64,000 bases of DNA from an uncultured Eubacteriales bacterium (GCA_934373635.1 CAKROZ010000006.1:1-64000), one strand, 5' to 3'; positions 15,169 to 24,403 are shown, counted from the first letter of the stretch. Numbers and translations: made by a program. The notes: a model not told the origin generated them from the sequence alone.

Positions 15169-16398
15169 ATGGAATTCGATTTTGAACCGGTTTTTGAAAA
15201 CGGAGTAAATATAAAAGTCATCGGTGTCGGCGGCGGCGGAAACAACGCGGTCAACCGCATGATCTCGACCAACATCCGCGGGGTGGAGTTCATCTCCGTC
15301 AACACGGACAGCCAGGTGCTGAACACCTCCTGCGCAGCAAAGAAGCTCGTCATCGGCGAGAAGATCACCAAGGGAAAGGGTGCGGGCTCCTACCCCGAGG
15401 TCGGTAAAAGAAGTGCCGAGGAATCCATCGAGAGCGTAAAACAGTTGATGACCGGTGCGGACATGATCTTCGTGACCGCAGGCATGGGCGGCGGCACCGG
15501 TACGGGTGCGGCTCCCGTCATTGCAAAGGCGGCACGTGAGCTCGGAATCCTGACCGTCGGTATCGTCACGAAGCCCTTCGGCTTTGAAGGACACAGAAGA
15601 ATGAAGCAGGCGGAAGAGGGCATCGCCGAGCTGTCGAAGTATGTCGACTCGCTCATCGTGATCCCGAACGACAGACTGAAGCAGGTGGAGGACACCCACA
15701 TCACGCTTGCCAACGCCTTTGAAATCGCCGACGATGTTCTCCGTCGCGGCGTACAATCGGTGTCCGAGGTCATCAATGTTCCCGGCTTCGTCAACCTCGA
15801 CTTTGCCGATGTGACCGCCGTCATGAAGAATGCGGGCTTTGCCCACATGGGTGTCGGCGCCGCCAAAGGTACCGATAAGGCACAGCTTGCCGCCATGGCA
15901 GCCATCTCCTCTCCCCTTCTCGAAACGAACATCGCGGGCGCACGCGGTGTGCTTGTCAGCATTACCGCTTCGCAGGACATTCAGCTCGAAGAGGTAGAGA
16001 AAGCATCGCAGATGATCCATGAGGAAGCGCATCCCGACGCCAACATTATCTGGGGTGCTACCTTCGACCCGACGCTCGAAGACGAAATGCGCGTCACGAT
16101 TATCGCGACCGGTTTTGACAGTGTGAAGGACGAAGAAAAGACCGACAGAGATTTCACTGTCGAGCAGCCCGCAGAGGAGACGGAAGAAGTCGCCGAGGCG
16201 ACCGTCGAGACCGCTGTTCCCACCGTCACTCCCGAGCCCGTTCGTCCGACACCCGCTCCTGCTCCCGCTCCCGCACCCGCACCCGCGCCTGCCGCAGAAG
16301 CGACACCTGCCGCAAAGATTCAGACAAACGACAATGCATCCAACCCGTATCAGGAATATGACAACCTCTTCACCTGCATCAGAAAGGTAAAGAAATAA
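15169..16398 (+). CDS. ftsZ: Cell division protein FtsZ
   Basis: Tubulin-like GTPase that forms the cytokinetic ring. The 409-residue protein has IKVIGVGGGGNNAVNRM, the tubulin signature GGGTGTG (107-113), KPFGFEG, and the T7-loop region NLDFADVTAVM. The linker is Pro/Ala-rich (an AP repeat around residues 362-375) and the C-terminal tail YDNLFTCIRKVKK differs from the common IPxFLRR tail, which may matter for partner binding. The ATG at 15169 follows GGAGG by eight bases; an upstream TTG at 15121 is in frame but unsupported. Single-gene unit with a terminator at 16533-16590. Confidence 0.97.
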   Translation: MEFDFEPVFENGVNIKVIGVGGGGNNAVNRMISTNIRGVEFISVNTDSQVLNTSCAAKKLVIGEKITKGKGAGSYPEVGKRSAEESIESVKQLMTGADMIFVTAGMGGGTGTGAAPVIAKAARELGILTVGIVTKPFGFEGHRRMKQAEEGIAELSKYVDSLIVIPNDRLKQVEDTHITLANAFEIADDVLRRGVQSVSEVINVPGFVNLDFADVTAVMKNAGFAHMGVGAAKGTDKAQLAAMAAISSPLLETNIAGARGVLVSITASQDIQLEEVEKASQMIHEEAHPDANIIWGATFDPTLEDEMRVTIIATGFDSVKDEEKTDRDFTVEQPAEETEEVAEATVETAVPTVTPEPVRPTPAPAPAPAPAPAPAAEATPAAKIQTNDNASNPYQEYDNLFTCIRKVKK

Positions 16399-16532
16399 GC
16401 GTTGCCTTACATCCTTTGAAAGTCCGCCACGGCGTTGACTTTCAAAATCGCAAAGCGGAAAAAGACCCGTCGGATTCTCGCGAGCTCCGACACGTTGTCC
16501 TTCTTCCTTTGCGCCTCCATAGACAATTTCAC

Positions 16533-16590
16533 AAAAGCAAACTGCCGCCCTGCGAAAGCGTTTTTTCGCGTAGGGCGGCAGTTTGCTTTT
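16533..16590 (+). terminator. Bidirectional terminator after ftsZ
   Basis: A 19-bp arm (16533-16551) is exactly complementary to 16572-16590, with a further 6-bp inner stem (16552-16557 with 16564-16569) separated by a two-base bulge. The outermost pairs are A/T, giving a U-run in either direction. It lies 135 bp after ftsZ. Confidence 0.85.
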
Positions 16591-17293
16591 TCAAAAGTAT
16601 ATATTTCCGTTCCGCGTTTTTGTGCCCGTTTCCACAGGTGTATACTTTTCCCGACGGCTGATTTTTAGAAGAATCTGCGATTTTTATGTTTGTTTTACCA
16701 AAATTCGCGTCAAAATATCGGAATTGTATACTTTTGATGTGGATTCTCCACTTCGTGGAATGTGGAAAACTTCCCGTCGCTTCCGAGTTTTCCACTGTGA
16801 AAATCTGTCGAACGGAAAAGTGTAGTTTTGCTTTTTTGAAGAATTAAACCTCGCTTTTTGCCCGTGCGCCTTTCCTCCCATTCACGCGTTCCCCGGAATC
16901 TTGCCCCGCACCTACCCCGCCGGCAATCTTCATGATCGGCACCGGGGGCGCATGTATTTTATCGTTACAAGCGCTCCCGCAGACGCGAGGATGCGCTCGG
17001 TGAGGCTTGATGTCGGAGGAAAAGATCGACGCCCTCTGCAACCTCAAAATGTGTGTGCGGACGAGGGTGTATCTTCTTCTTCTTCTCCTTCTTCTTCTCC
17101 TTCTCCTGCTTTCCCCTTTTCTCCGCTTCTCCTACTTTTCTCTTCCCTGCTCTCGTGGGACTTCTTTCATGGATGTCGCGTTCCCTCTTTTTGCGGTCGG
17201 GATCCTCCGAACGATTTTGCGAAAATTCGGCGGCGTGTGAAACATTCCACGCCAGAGAAGCGACACTTCCCTTGTCGCAGGAAAGGAATAACA
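16591..17293. other. Gene-free interval with GTATAC motifs and a pyrimidine tract
   Basis: I see no supportable gene. The interval holds GTATACTTTTCCCGAC at 16640-16655, close to the palindromic elements at 39130 and 39214, another TGTATACTTTT near 16726, short inverted repeats around 16741-16800 (for example GTGGATTCTCCAC), and a CTT/CTC-rich pyrimidine tract at about 17070-17120. Open frames here are low-complexity by-products of that tract. It may be a decayed or regulatory region. Confidence 0.4.
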
Positions 17294-17347
17294 AAAGACC
17301 GCGCCCCTCGTCTCCGAATTGCTTCGGCTACGCGGGGCACGGTCTTT
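17294..17347 (-). terminator. Terminator downstream of the mreB unit
   Basis: Arms 17294-17307 and 17334-17347 pair over 14 positions; the single imperfect pair is a G-U wobble only in the minus-strand RNA, which then ends in UUUUGUUAUU. It therefore fits termination of the minus-strand mreB and small-peptide transcript. Confidence 0.7.
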
Positions 17348-17526
17348 ATGGGGACTTCCGATGAGAAGGTTCCGTTCGTGTAAATCTTAAACGATCGCTC
17401 GAAAGATCTCGATCTTCACGGCGGGAAAACTCATCCTCGGCGGTCGACGTCGCAAAACGCTCGATCTTGCGCGGAGGTCACCCTTGTCAGAGGTCGTGCC
17501 GCAGGGCAACGGCTGTTTTTATCGCG

Positions 17527-17628
17527 TCAATGGACGAGCGCGGAAATCAAAACATACGCGGCACTTGCGATCATAAGAAAGGCAAGGGCACCTGCGATGA
17601 TCTGGGCGGTCAGAGATGTTTTCTTCAT
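17527..17628 (-). CDS. 33-residue membrane peptide coupled to mreB
   Basis: A very short frame encoding MKKTSLTAQIIAGALAFLMI followed by ASAAYVLISALVH. It has two lysines at the N-terminus and then one hydrophobic span covering most of its length. The ATG overlaps the mreB stop as ATGA and is preceded by GAGGAG seven bases upstream, inside the last mreB codons, which is strong support for translation. Size and layout resemble single-span microproteins such as Prli42 or the DUF4044 group, but I cannot assign it to either. Position suggests a link to cell shape or membrane stress; that is inference. Confidence 0.7.
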   Translation of the reverse strand: MKKTSLTAQIIAGALAFLMIASAAYVLISALVH

Positions 17629-18692
17629 TTTGTTTCTCCTCTGTTAGAATTTTTATCGGCAGCTCTTGCCTCTTTTTTCGCTTCGTAGTATTTCGCGAGA
17701 GACGCGGTCACATCTTTGTGACTGTTTCGCGTGCGCTCGGGAAGGAAGGTGTTGATTCTTGAAAGTCCGCGTGCCACGCTGTCAAGGGGTTCCTGCGGCA
17801 TGGTCACGGGCAGATCGAGAACATGGGAGATCATCTTATCGAGCCCGAAGAGCTTCGCACCGCCGCCGCTCAGAATGATACCGTTCTTGAAGATGTCGTC
17901 GACGCGATCGATCGGGATCTTTTTCACACTCTCCGCGATCGCAAGGATCAGGGCGTGAAGCGGTTTTTCAAACACGCCGAGAATATCCTCCGTCGTCACG
18001 TTCATATTGACGCGGTTGCCCGTGAGCGAAAGGGTTCCTCGGATGTCAATACTTTCTTCTCCCCTTCCCTCCCAGACGGCACCGATCTTCTCTTTGATCG
18101 CACGTGCCACCGAGATGGAAATATTGACGTCGCCCTGCGTGAGTATGTAGTCCTTCACCGCACGGTCGAAATCCTCACCGCCGATATGCTCGGTCGAGGA
18201 GAACAGGATCTCCCCCTTATGCAGGACGGCGATCTCCGTCGCACCCGCGCCGACATTGACCGAGATGGCGCTGATCGTCGGGGCGTAACCTGCACCGATC
18301 AATGCGGCAAGCGAACGGCGCACGCCGAAGCACTCGGCAATTCCCGCCGCCGCCATGATGTCATACAGTTCCTTTTCCTGCTTCGGAACACAGTCGGCAG
18401 GCAAGCCGATGACGCAACGGATCTTATCCGCGGGACGAATGGCACGCACCGCGTTGGCGATGATGGCACCCGTCAGCTCACGCGAATAGATGAGTCCGTT
18501 CTTGAACGGGCGCACGAGAATTCCCGCAGGGGTCTCTCCTTCTCCCGATTCAAGCGCCGCGTTTCCGAGCGCGAGAACGCGGCTTGTCTTATCGTCGATC
18601 AAAACGACCGAAGGTTCACGCGAGATACCCGCCGTAACATCACTGAGCGTGATGTTCGCATAGCCGAGATCGAGTCCAACTTTTGTGACCAT
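17625..18692 (-). CDS. Divergent MreB-family actin-like protein
   Basis: Bacterial actin homologue of the MreB/Mbl family, normally a membrane-bound filament that organises lateral wall synthesis. The 355-residue protein keeps the overall order: phosphate-1 loop GLDLGYANITL (usually DLGTANTLV), IGLPADCVPKQEKELYDIMAAAG, phosphate-2 loop VNVGAGATEIAVL, and adenosine motif GIILSGGGAKLFGLDKMI. The phosphate-2 Asp and a Gly of the usual DIGGGTTE are replaced (NVGAGATE), so nucleotide hydrolysis may be altered. A charged tail of about 35 residues follows the fold. No mreC or mreD neighbours it; it is a second-copy type rather than the canonical mreBCD gene. Confidence 0.9.
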   Translation of the reverse strand: MVTKVGLDLGYANITLSDVTAGISREPSVVLIDDKTSRVLALGNAALESGEGETPAGILVRPFKNGLIYSRELTGAIIANAVRAIRPADKIRCVIGLPADCVPKQEKELYDIMAAAGIAECFGVRRSLAALIGAGYAPTISAISVNVGAGATEIAVLHKGEILFSSTEHIGGEDFDRAVKDYILTQGDVNISISVARAIKEKIGAVWEGRGEESIDIRGTLSLTGNRVNMNVTTEDILGVFEKPLHALILAIAESVKKIPIDRVDDIFKNGIILSGGGAKLFGLDKMISHVLDLPVTMPQEPLDSVARGLSRINTFLPERTRNSHKDVTASLAKYYEAKKEARAADKNSNRGETK

Positions 18693-18727
18693 GCCGCATT
18701 CCTTTCGATAAAATCTTTTATTTATAT

Positions 18728-18756
18728 ATTATACTATATTTTCGTGACAATTGCAA
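18728..18756 (-). promoter_or_regulatory. mreB promoter
   Basis: Minus strand: TTGCAA (18751-18756), 17-bp spacer, TATAAT (18728-18733), about 35 bp before the start codon. Confidence 0.75.
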
Positions 18757-18771
18757 GGGGTTTTGAAAGAA

Positions 18772-20988
18772 TCATCGGGTTTCTTCGGAAAATCTTTCCC
18801 GCAGTGTCGTATAACGCAGAATTTCGCGGTGGTTCTCCACCATCGTGCGGACGATATCCGCGCGTCCGACGAGTATCACCATCCGCTTGGCGCGCGTAAT
18901 CGCCGTATAAAAGAGATTGCGCGTCAGAAGGATGGGAGCGCAGGAATACGTCGGCAAGATGACAACGGGATATTCGCTCCCCTGGCTTTTATGTACCGTA
19001 ATGGCATACGCAAGATCGAGCTCGTCAAGCAGGTCGTAGGGATATTCGGCAAGGCGCTCGTCAAAGCGGATCCGCATTTTCTCCTCCGACGGCAAGATCT
19101 CCTCGATCACGCCGATGTCTCCGTTGAAGATCCCCGTACCGACCGCGCCGTTCTTTTCCCACTCGATGTCGTAATCGTTAGTGTTCTGCATCACGCGGTC
19201 GCCGATGCGGAAGGTAATACCGTGGCTTTGTTTTTCTTTCTTAAAAGGTGCGGGCGGATTCAGTTTCTCTTGCAGGCGTGCATTCAGAATTTCCACGCCG
19301 CCGGTTCCCTTCTTCGACGGGGAGATGACCTGTATCTTTTCCCGTATCTCCTTTCCGTACGCCCTCGGGAGCCGTTCCGTAATGAGCCCCGCCACCGTGT
19401 CGGCAATCGTGCGCTCATCCTCGCGGCGCACGAAAAAGAAGTCGGCGTCGGCACGGGAAAGAACGGGCATCTCGCCGCGGCGGATGCGGTGTGCATTCGT
19501 GACGATCAGGCTCTCGGCGGACTGGCGGAAGACCTCGGTCAGGCTGACCGTCCGCACCGCACCGCTCGCGATCAGGTCGGCGAGCACATTGCCCGCACCG
19601 ACGCTCGGAAGCTGATCCGCATCACCGATCAGAATCAGCCGCGAGCCGCGGCGGATCGCGTGCAGAAGCGCCTCCAAGAGGGAGAGGTCGATCATCGATG
19701 CCTCATCGACGATAATTACGTTTTCTTCCAACGGATTTCTGTCCGTGCGGTCAAAGCGGACGGAGCCTTCCGCCCCGCGCTCCATGCCGAGCATACGGTG
19801 CACGGTCTTCGCCTCTTCGCTTGTCGCCTCGCTCATGCGCTTCGCGGCGCGTCCCGTCGGAGCAGCGAGTACCGTCTTCATCCCGAGAGAATCAAAGACG
19901 AAGAGCATCGCGCGGATGACCGTCGTTTTTCCCGTGCCGGGACCTCCCGTCAGGATCATGACGCCGCGGTGCAATGCCTCATAGAGCGCCTCCCTTTGCA
20001 AAGCGGCGTATTCGATGCCGATGCGTGCCTCCGCCTTCTCTACGAGCAGAGCGATGTCCGCGGCGGAATACTTCGGGCAATCTCTGTCCAAGGCGACGAG
20101 TTTCTTTGCAATATAGCTTTCCGCCCCGTCGGTCTCCTCGGTCATAATCATCTCCCGCTCTCCCGCGCAAAAACGGGCGAGCTGCCCTTCCGAAAGGCAA
20201 CGCGAAAGGTGCGTCTCCAATGTGTCCTTAGGCAATCCGAGCGTCTCGGTCGCGGCGGCAATCAGCTTTTCTCTCGGTAGGCAGGTATGCCCGTTCGTGC
20301 GGGCGTTGTAATTCAGAATATAGCGGAAGCCGTGAGATACGCGCTCCGGATGGTCGGGCGGGATGCCGAGCGAGCCGGCGATCGCATCTGCCTTTTCAAA
20401 CGGGATACCGCACGTCTCGTCACACAGAATGTAGGGGTTATCGGTGATCTTCTCCACCGAGTCACCGCCGAGCTGTTTATATACCCGTGTGACCTCCGTA
20501 GTGGCGAGTCGGTCGCCGCAGAACATCATGAGAGAACGCAGTCCCGTCTGCTCACGGAACGCCTTGGAGATCGCCGCCGCCTTTTTCGGCGTGATTCCCG
20601 GCACGTCGGTGAGCCACTCGGGATGGTTCTCCATGACCTCGAAGGTATCGATGCCGAAGCGATTGACGATCTTCAAGGCGGTCACGGGTCCGACGCCCTT
20701 CACGGTGCGGGAGGAAAGGTATTTCAAAATATCGTCCACCGCCTCGGGAAGGCGCTTTTCGAATGAGAGGACGACGAGCTGTTTCCCGTATTCGGTATGG
20801 TAGGTCCAATAGCCGTGGAGGGTGATCTTCTCCCCCTCCGACGGCATCGGGATCGTCCCGACGGCGGTGACAAGGTTGTTCTTATCGTCGAGGACTTCCA
20901 GAACGGCATAATCGTTCATATCGTTATAGTATACGATGTTCTCGATACTGCCTTCCACCGTGGAATCGGCGACATGCTTTTCGTTCAC
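18772..20988 (-). CDS. recD2: RecD2-type ATP-dependent DNA helicase
   Basis: Superfamily 1B 5'-3' DNA helicase of the RecD2/YrrC group, which acts without RecBC in DNA repair and replication-fork maintenance. The 738-residue protein has an N-terminal OB-like domain, helix-hairpin-helix elements (TVKGVGPVTALKIVNRFG, DVPGITPKKAAAISKAF), Walker A ILTGGPGTGKTTVIRAM near residue 345, the DEASM Walker B, GDADQLPSVGAGNVL, and C-terminal LAYAITVHKSQGSEYPVVI. I chose the GTG at 20988, seven bases after AGGAGG; the reading frame runs further upstream without a ribosome-binding site. Confidence 0.94.
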   Translation of the reverse strand: MNEKHVADSTVEGSIENIVYYNDMNDYAVLEVLDDKNNLVTAVGTIPMPSEGEKITLHGYWTYHTEYGKQLVVLSFEKRLPEAVDDILKYLSSRTVKGVGPVTALKIVNRFGIDTFEVMENHPEWLTDVPGITPKKAAAISKAFREQTGLRSLMMFCGDRLATTEVTRVYKQLGGDSVEKITDNPYILCDETCGIPFEKADAIAGSLGIPPDHPERVSHGFRYILNYNARTNGHTCLPREKLIAAATETLGLPKDTLETHLSRCLSEGQLARFCAGEREMIMTEETDGAESYIAKKLVALDRDCPKYSAADIALLVEKAEARIGIEYAALQREALYEALHRGVMILTGGPGTGKTTVIRAMLFVFDSLGMKTVLAAPTGRAAKRMSEATSEEAKTVHRMLGMERGAEGSVRFDRTDRNPLEENVIIVDEASMIDLSLLEALLHAIRRGSRLILIGDADQLPSVGAGNVLADLIASGAVRTVSLTEVFRQSAESLIVTNAHRIRRGEMPVLSRADADFFFVRREDERTIADTVAGLITERLPRAYGKEIREKIQVISPSKKGTGGVEILNARLQEKLNPPAPFKKEKQSHGITFRIGDRVMQNTNDYDIEWEKNGAVGTGIFNGDIGVIEEILPSEEKMRIRFDERLAEYPYDLLDELDLAYAITVHKSQGSEYPVVILPTYSCAPILLTRNLFYTAITRAKRMVILVGRADIVRTMVENHREILRYTTLRERFSEETR

Positions 20989-21019
20989 GGAATGTCCTCC
21001 TTTTTGAATGGCTTTTTTT

Positions 21020-21048
21020 ATTATACTAAATTTTGTCCGCAAAGGCAA
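21020..21048 (-). promoter_or_regulatory. recD2 promoter
   Basis: Minus strand: TTGCCT (21043-21048), 17-bp spacer, TATAAT (21020-21025), about 30 bp before the GTG start. Confidence 0.6.
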
Positions 21049-21156
21049 TAGCTTTTCGAATATTTCGCCCGATTTCTCTCCGAAAATCGCGGGGAGGTCG
21101 AAGATCCTATGTGCGGCGCGTTTACATTCCCGTGCCTCCCCTTCTAAAAGGCAAAA

Positions 21157-21188
21157 GTGACCGTCGCGAAATACATCGCGGCGGTCAC
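21157..21188 (-). terminator. Terminator after the small lipoprotein
   Basis: Arms 21157-21169 and 21176-21188 pair over 13 positions with one mismatch and a 6-base loop; the minus-strand RNA continues UUUUGCCUUUU. Confidence 0.75.
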
Positions 21189-21207
21189 CCTCCTTCATTC
21201 CGTGGCA

Positions 21208-21396
21208 TCAATCAATATCCACGATGGGAAGTTCGATGGGTTCGTTGTTATCTCCGAAGGGATTGTTCTTGTTCGTGTTGTCGCCCGTGTTCGAATCGTT
21301 GTTCGGCGTGTCGGGGTCGTCGTTTTTCGGTCCGCCGCAAGCAACCAACAGGAGAACAAGAGAGATCACCAGGAGAAAAGCAAGCAACTTTTTCAT
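21208..21396 (-). CDS. Small Asn/Asp-rich lipoprotein
   Basis: The 62-residue protein has a classic lipoprotein signal (MKKLLAFLLVISLVLLLVAC, Cys20 the predicted lipidated residue). The remaining 42 residues are hydrophilic and low in complexity, dominated by Asn, Asp and Pro, so it looks like a short tethered peptide with no catalytic domain. AAGGAGTGC precedes the ATG. It lies 64 bp downstream of pckG; the gap contains a GC-rich hairpin (about 21420-21449) without a U-run, which may act as a partial terminator or processing site. Function unknown. Confidence 0.7.
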   Translation of the reverse strand: MKKLLAFLLVISLVLLLVACGGPKNDDPDTPNNDSNTGDNTNKNNPFGDNNEPIELPIVDID

Positions 21397-21460
21397 CGGC
21401 GCACTCCTTTATTTTTCCGCCCGCCGCCCCCTATGGGCGGTCGGCGGGCGTAGTTACCGA

Positions 21461-23251
21461 TTATTCGGACAGTCTCTTCTCGAGATCGGCGAGCTCATCA
21501 TAGAGAACGGCGGGAACGCGGTCTCCTACCTGCTTATAGAATTCGTGAATTCCCTTGCAGTCCTCGAGCCACAGCTCGCGATCCACATTGAGAAGTCCCT
21601 TGAGATCCTCCACGGTGAGGTCAAGACCCGTAAGGTCGATGTCCTCGGGACGAGGCTCGTAGCCGATGGGCGTCTCCACCGCGTCGACCGTACCTGCGCA
21701 ACGGGCGAGGATCCACATGATAACGCGCATGTTATCACCGAAGCCCGGCCAGATGAAGTGACCGTTCTCGTCGGTTCTGAACCAGTTGACGTGGAAGATC
21801 TTCGGCGGGTTGGCGATCATCTTGCCCATATCGAGCCAGTGCTGCCAGTAGTCGCCCATATCGTAGCCGACGAAGGGCCTCATTGCCATGGGGTCGCGGC
21901 GGACAACACCGACGGCACCCGCGGCGGCGGCAGTCGTCTCCGACGCCATGATGGAGCCGACGAACACACCGTGCTGCCAGCTTCTCGACTGGTAAACCAG
22001 CGGAGCGGTCTTCGCGCGGCGTCCGCCGAAGACAATCGCGGTGATCGGAACACCTGCGGGATCGTTGAATTTATCGGACAGGCAGGGGCAGTTCGTCGCC
22101 TTGGCGGTGAAGCGGGAGTTCGGATGAGCGGCACAGGTCGTCTTATCCTTCTTATCATACTTCGAAGGATCCCACTTATTGCCCTTCCAGTCGATGCAGT
22201 TGGTCGGGAGATTGTCGTTGAGACCTTCCCACCAGACGGTATTGTCTTCGAGGTTATGCGCAACGTTCGTGAAGATGGTATCGCGCATAGCGGTGTGAAG
22301 GGCGTTCGGGTTCGAATGCTCGTTCGTTCCGGGAGCAACACCGAAGAAGCCGTTCTCGGGGTTGACCGCCCAGAGTCTTCCGTCCTTGCCGACGCGGAGC
22401 CATGCGATATCATCGCCGACGCACCATGTCTTATAGCCCTTCTTCTTATAGATCTCGGGCGGGATCAGCATGGCAAGGTTGGTCTTACCGCAGGCAGAGG
22501 GGAACGCCGCGGTGATGTACTTGATCTCTCCCTCGGGATTCTCGATGCCGAGGATGAGCATATGCTCTGCCATCCAGCCTTCCTTACGTCCGAGGTAGGA
22601 GGCGATACGAAGCGCGAAGCACTTCTTGCCAAGCAGAACGTTTCCGCCGTATGCGGAGTTGACCGACCAGATGGTATTGTCTTCGGGGAAATGGCAGATA
22701 TAGCGGTTCGCCTCGTCGACGTTGGCACATGCGTGCAGACCCTTGATGAAGTTGTCGCTGTCGCCGAGTGCCTCAAGGACATTCTTACCGACACGGGTCA
22801 TGATGAGCATGTTCAGAACGACATAGATAGAATCGGTAAGCTCGATGCCGTACTTCGCGAAATCCGAGCCGACGACCGACATCGAATACGGAATGACATA
22901 CATGGGCTTTCCTTTGTAAGAGCCCGCAAAGAGCTTCGAGAGCTTCGCATAGCACTCCTGCGGATCCATCCAGTTATTGATGTTGCCCGCGTCTTCCTTC
23001 TTTCTCGTGCAGATGAAGGTACGGTTCTCCACACGTGCGACGTCGTTGACCGCCGTTCTGTGAAGATAGCAGTTCGGGAGTTTTTCTTCATTCAGTTTAA
23101 TCAATTCGCCCGATTCGAGTGCCTGCTTACGCAGAACCTCCGCCTGCTTTTCCGAACCATCGATCAAAATGATATCGGAGGGCTTTACCATGTCCGCCAT
23201 CTCGGCGATCCAACGGTTGACAAATTGATTGGATGTCACATTGGTATTCAT
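21461..23251 (-). CDS. pckG: GTP-dependent phosphoenolpyruvate carboxykinase
   Basis: Interconverts oxaloacetate and phosphoenolpyruvate with GTP/GDP, for gluconeogenesis or for CO2 fixation during fermentation. The 596-residue protein matches the GTP class: YVIPYSMS, the kinase loop FPSACGKTNLAML with its hyper-reactive Cys (about residue 250), the GDDIAWLR metal site, NPENGFFGVAPGT, and FGGRRAKTAPLVYQ. The ATG at 23251 has AAGGAG upstream; an in-frame start 16 codons earlier lacks support. Its own promoter is at 23315-23343. Confidence 0.96.
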   Translation of the reverse strand: MNTNVTSNQFVNRWIAEMADMVKPSDIILIDGSEKQAEVLRKQALESGELIKLNEEKLPNCYLHRTAVNDVARVENRTFICTRKKEDAGNINNWMDPQECYAKLSKLFAGSYKGKPMYVIPYSMSVVGSDFAKYGIELTDSIYVVLNMLIMTRVGKNVLEALGDSDNFIKGLHACANVDEANRYICHFPEDNTIWSVNSAYGGNVLLGKKCFALRIASYLGRKEGWMAEHMLILGIENPEGEIKYITAAFPSACGKTNLAMLIPPEIYKKKGYKTWCVGDDIAWLRVGKDGRLWAVNPENGFFGVAPGTNEHSNPNALHTAMRDTIFTNVAHNLEDNTVWWEGLNDNLPTNCIDWKGNKWDPSKYDKKDKTTCAAHPNSRFTAKATNCPCLSDKFNDPAGVPITAIVFGGRRAKTAPLVYQSRSWQHGVFVGSIMASETTAAAAGAVGVVRRDPMAMRPFVGYDMGDYWQHWLDMGKMIANPPKIFHVNWFRTDENGHFIWPGFGDNMRVIMWILARCAGTVDAVETPIGYEPRPEDIDLTGLDLTVEDLKGLLNVDRELWLEDCKGIHEFYKQVGDRVPAVLYDELADLEKRLSE

Positions 23252-23314
23252 AATGCTTTCTCCTTTTTTTATTGTCGGACTTCCCTGCGGAAAGCCCAAC
23301 TTCTCACATATACG

Positions 23315-23343
23315 ATTATAGCATATTTCCTTTTCTTTTGCAA
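23315..23343 (-). promoter_or_regulatory. pckG promoter
   Basis: Minus strand: TTGCAA (23338-23343), 17-bp spacer, TATAAT (23315-23320). Confidence 0.75.
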
Positions 23344-23545
23344 GAATTCCGAAAAAATATTTTGAGGAAAAAAAGAAAATAATTTATGACGGATTTATTA
23401 CCGCGTCTTGTATGGTAATAAATCCCATCGATTTCCTGTCGTTTGTGCGCGCACTTTGTCGTTGCTTGTGAATTAAATCACAATTTTGGTAATTTTCACC
23501 ATGTTTTTATGGAAAATTTTGTAAAACATTTAGACCGTTTTCCTC
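23344..23545. other. Intergenic region between divergent pckG and spo0A
   Basis: About 200 bp of A/T-rich DNA. Two TGTCGTT sequences (near 23437 and 23458) are partial matches to the Spo0A box TGTCGAA and could be autoregulatory sites, but the match is weak. Nothing else was recognised. Confidence 0.3.
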
Positions 23546-23574
23546 TTGTTTTTCTCCGCATTTTGTGCTAAAAT
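23546..23574 (+). promoter_or_regulatory. spo0A promoter (sigma-A type)
   Basis: TTGTTT (23546-23551), 17-bp spacer, TAAAAT (23569-23574), about 50 bp before the start codon. Confidence 0.6.
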
Positions 23575-23626
23575 GATTTCAGCTTCCAAATACTACCAAA
23601 ATTCACACATCGAAGGAGAGAAACAA

Positions 23627-24403
23627 ATGGAAAACGAAGCAAAAATCTTACTTTGTGACGAAAACGCAGAGGAAAGAGAGCATTTGAGTGCCGCTCTGCG
23701 GAAAGCGGGTTATACGGATATCGCCTGTGCGGCGGACGGCGAGAGTGCCGTCACGATGATGGCAGACGGAGATTACGACGTTGCGATTGTCGACCTGTGG
23801 ATGACAAAGCTCGACGGCATTGCCGTCATCCGAAACGCCGTCCGTCAGTCGGACAGGCATCCCGGATTCATTCTCATGTCCGCAATCAACCGTCAGAGCC
23901 TTCTTCTCGAGGCAGCCGAAGCGGGCGCCGACCTCTGTATTCTGAAGCCGTTCGAGGACACTTCCCTTGCGGAGCATGTCGCATCCCTCTGCCGCATCCG
24001 CAAAAGAGACGGCGTAGGTTCCGCCCGCCGCATGACGCTTCCTCCCGACATGGAGGCGCAGGTCACGAAGATCATTCATCAGATCGGCGTACCCGCACAC
24101 ATCAAAGGCTATCAATATCTTCGCTACGCGATCTTAATGACCATCGATGACGGTGAGATCATCAACTCGGTCACCAAGGTTCTCTACCCGACGGTCGCGA
24201 AAAAGTATCAGACCACGACCTCCCGTGTCGAGCGCGCCATCCGTCATGCGATCGAGGTCGCGTGGGACAGAGGGGACGTGGACACGCTGAACTCTTATTT
24301 CGGTTACACGGTACAGAACTCGCGCGGGAAGCCGACGAACTCGGAATTCATCGCGATGATCGCCGACAATCTGCGGCTGAAATACAAATACTCCGCCGTC
24401 TGA
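23627..24403 (+). CDS. spo0A: Stage 0 sporulation master regulator Spo0A
   Basis: Response regulator that commits the cell to sporulation when phosphorylated. The 258-residue protein has a receiver domain (LLCDEN with Asp11, phospho-acceptor Asp56 in [11 protein letters not shown], Lys107 in ILKPFED) and the C-terminal Spo0A DNA-binding domain: [60 protein letters not shown] precedes the ATG. spoIVB, its common neighbour, is not present. It converges with the ComEC-like gene, the stop codons lying two bases apart. Confidence 0.97.
   Translation: MENEAKILLCDENAEEREHLSAALRKAGYTDIACAADGESAVTMMADGDYDVAIVDLWMTKLDGIAVIRNAVRQSDRHPGFILMSAINRQSLLLEAAEAGADLCILKPFEDTSLAEHVASLCRIRKRDGVGSARRMTLPPDMEAQVTKIIHQIGVPAHIKGYQYLRYAILMTIDDGEIINSVTKVLYPTVAKKYQTTTSRVERAIRHAIEVAWDRGDVDTLNSYFGYTVQNSRGKPTNSEFIAMIADNLRLKYKYSAV

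Noticed and set aside
16901..17383. Long open frames between ftsZ and mreB as genes
   Set aside because: They run through a CTT/CTC pyrimidine tract giving Ser/Leu/Phe or Lys/Glu homopolymers in all frames, with no ribosome-binding site or recognisable domain.
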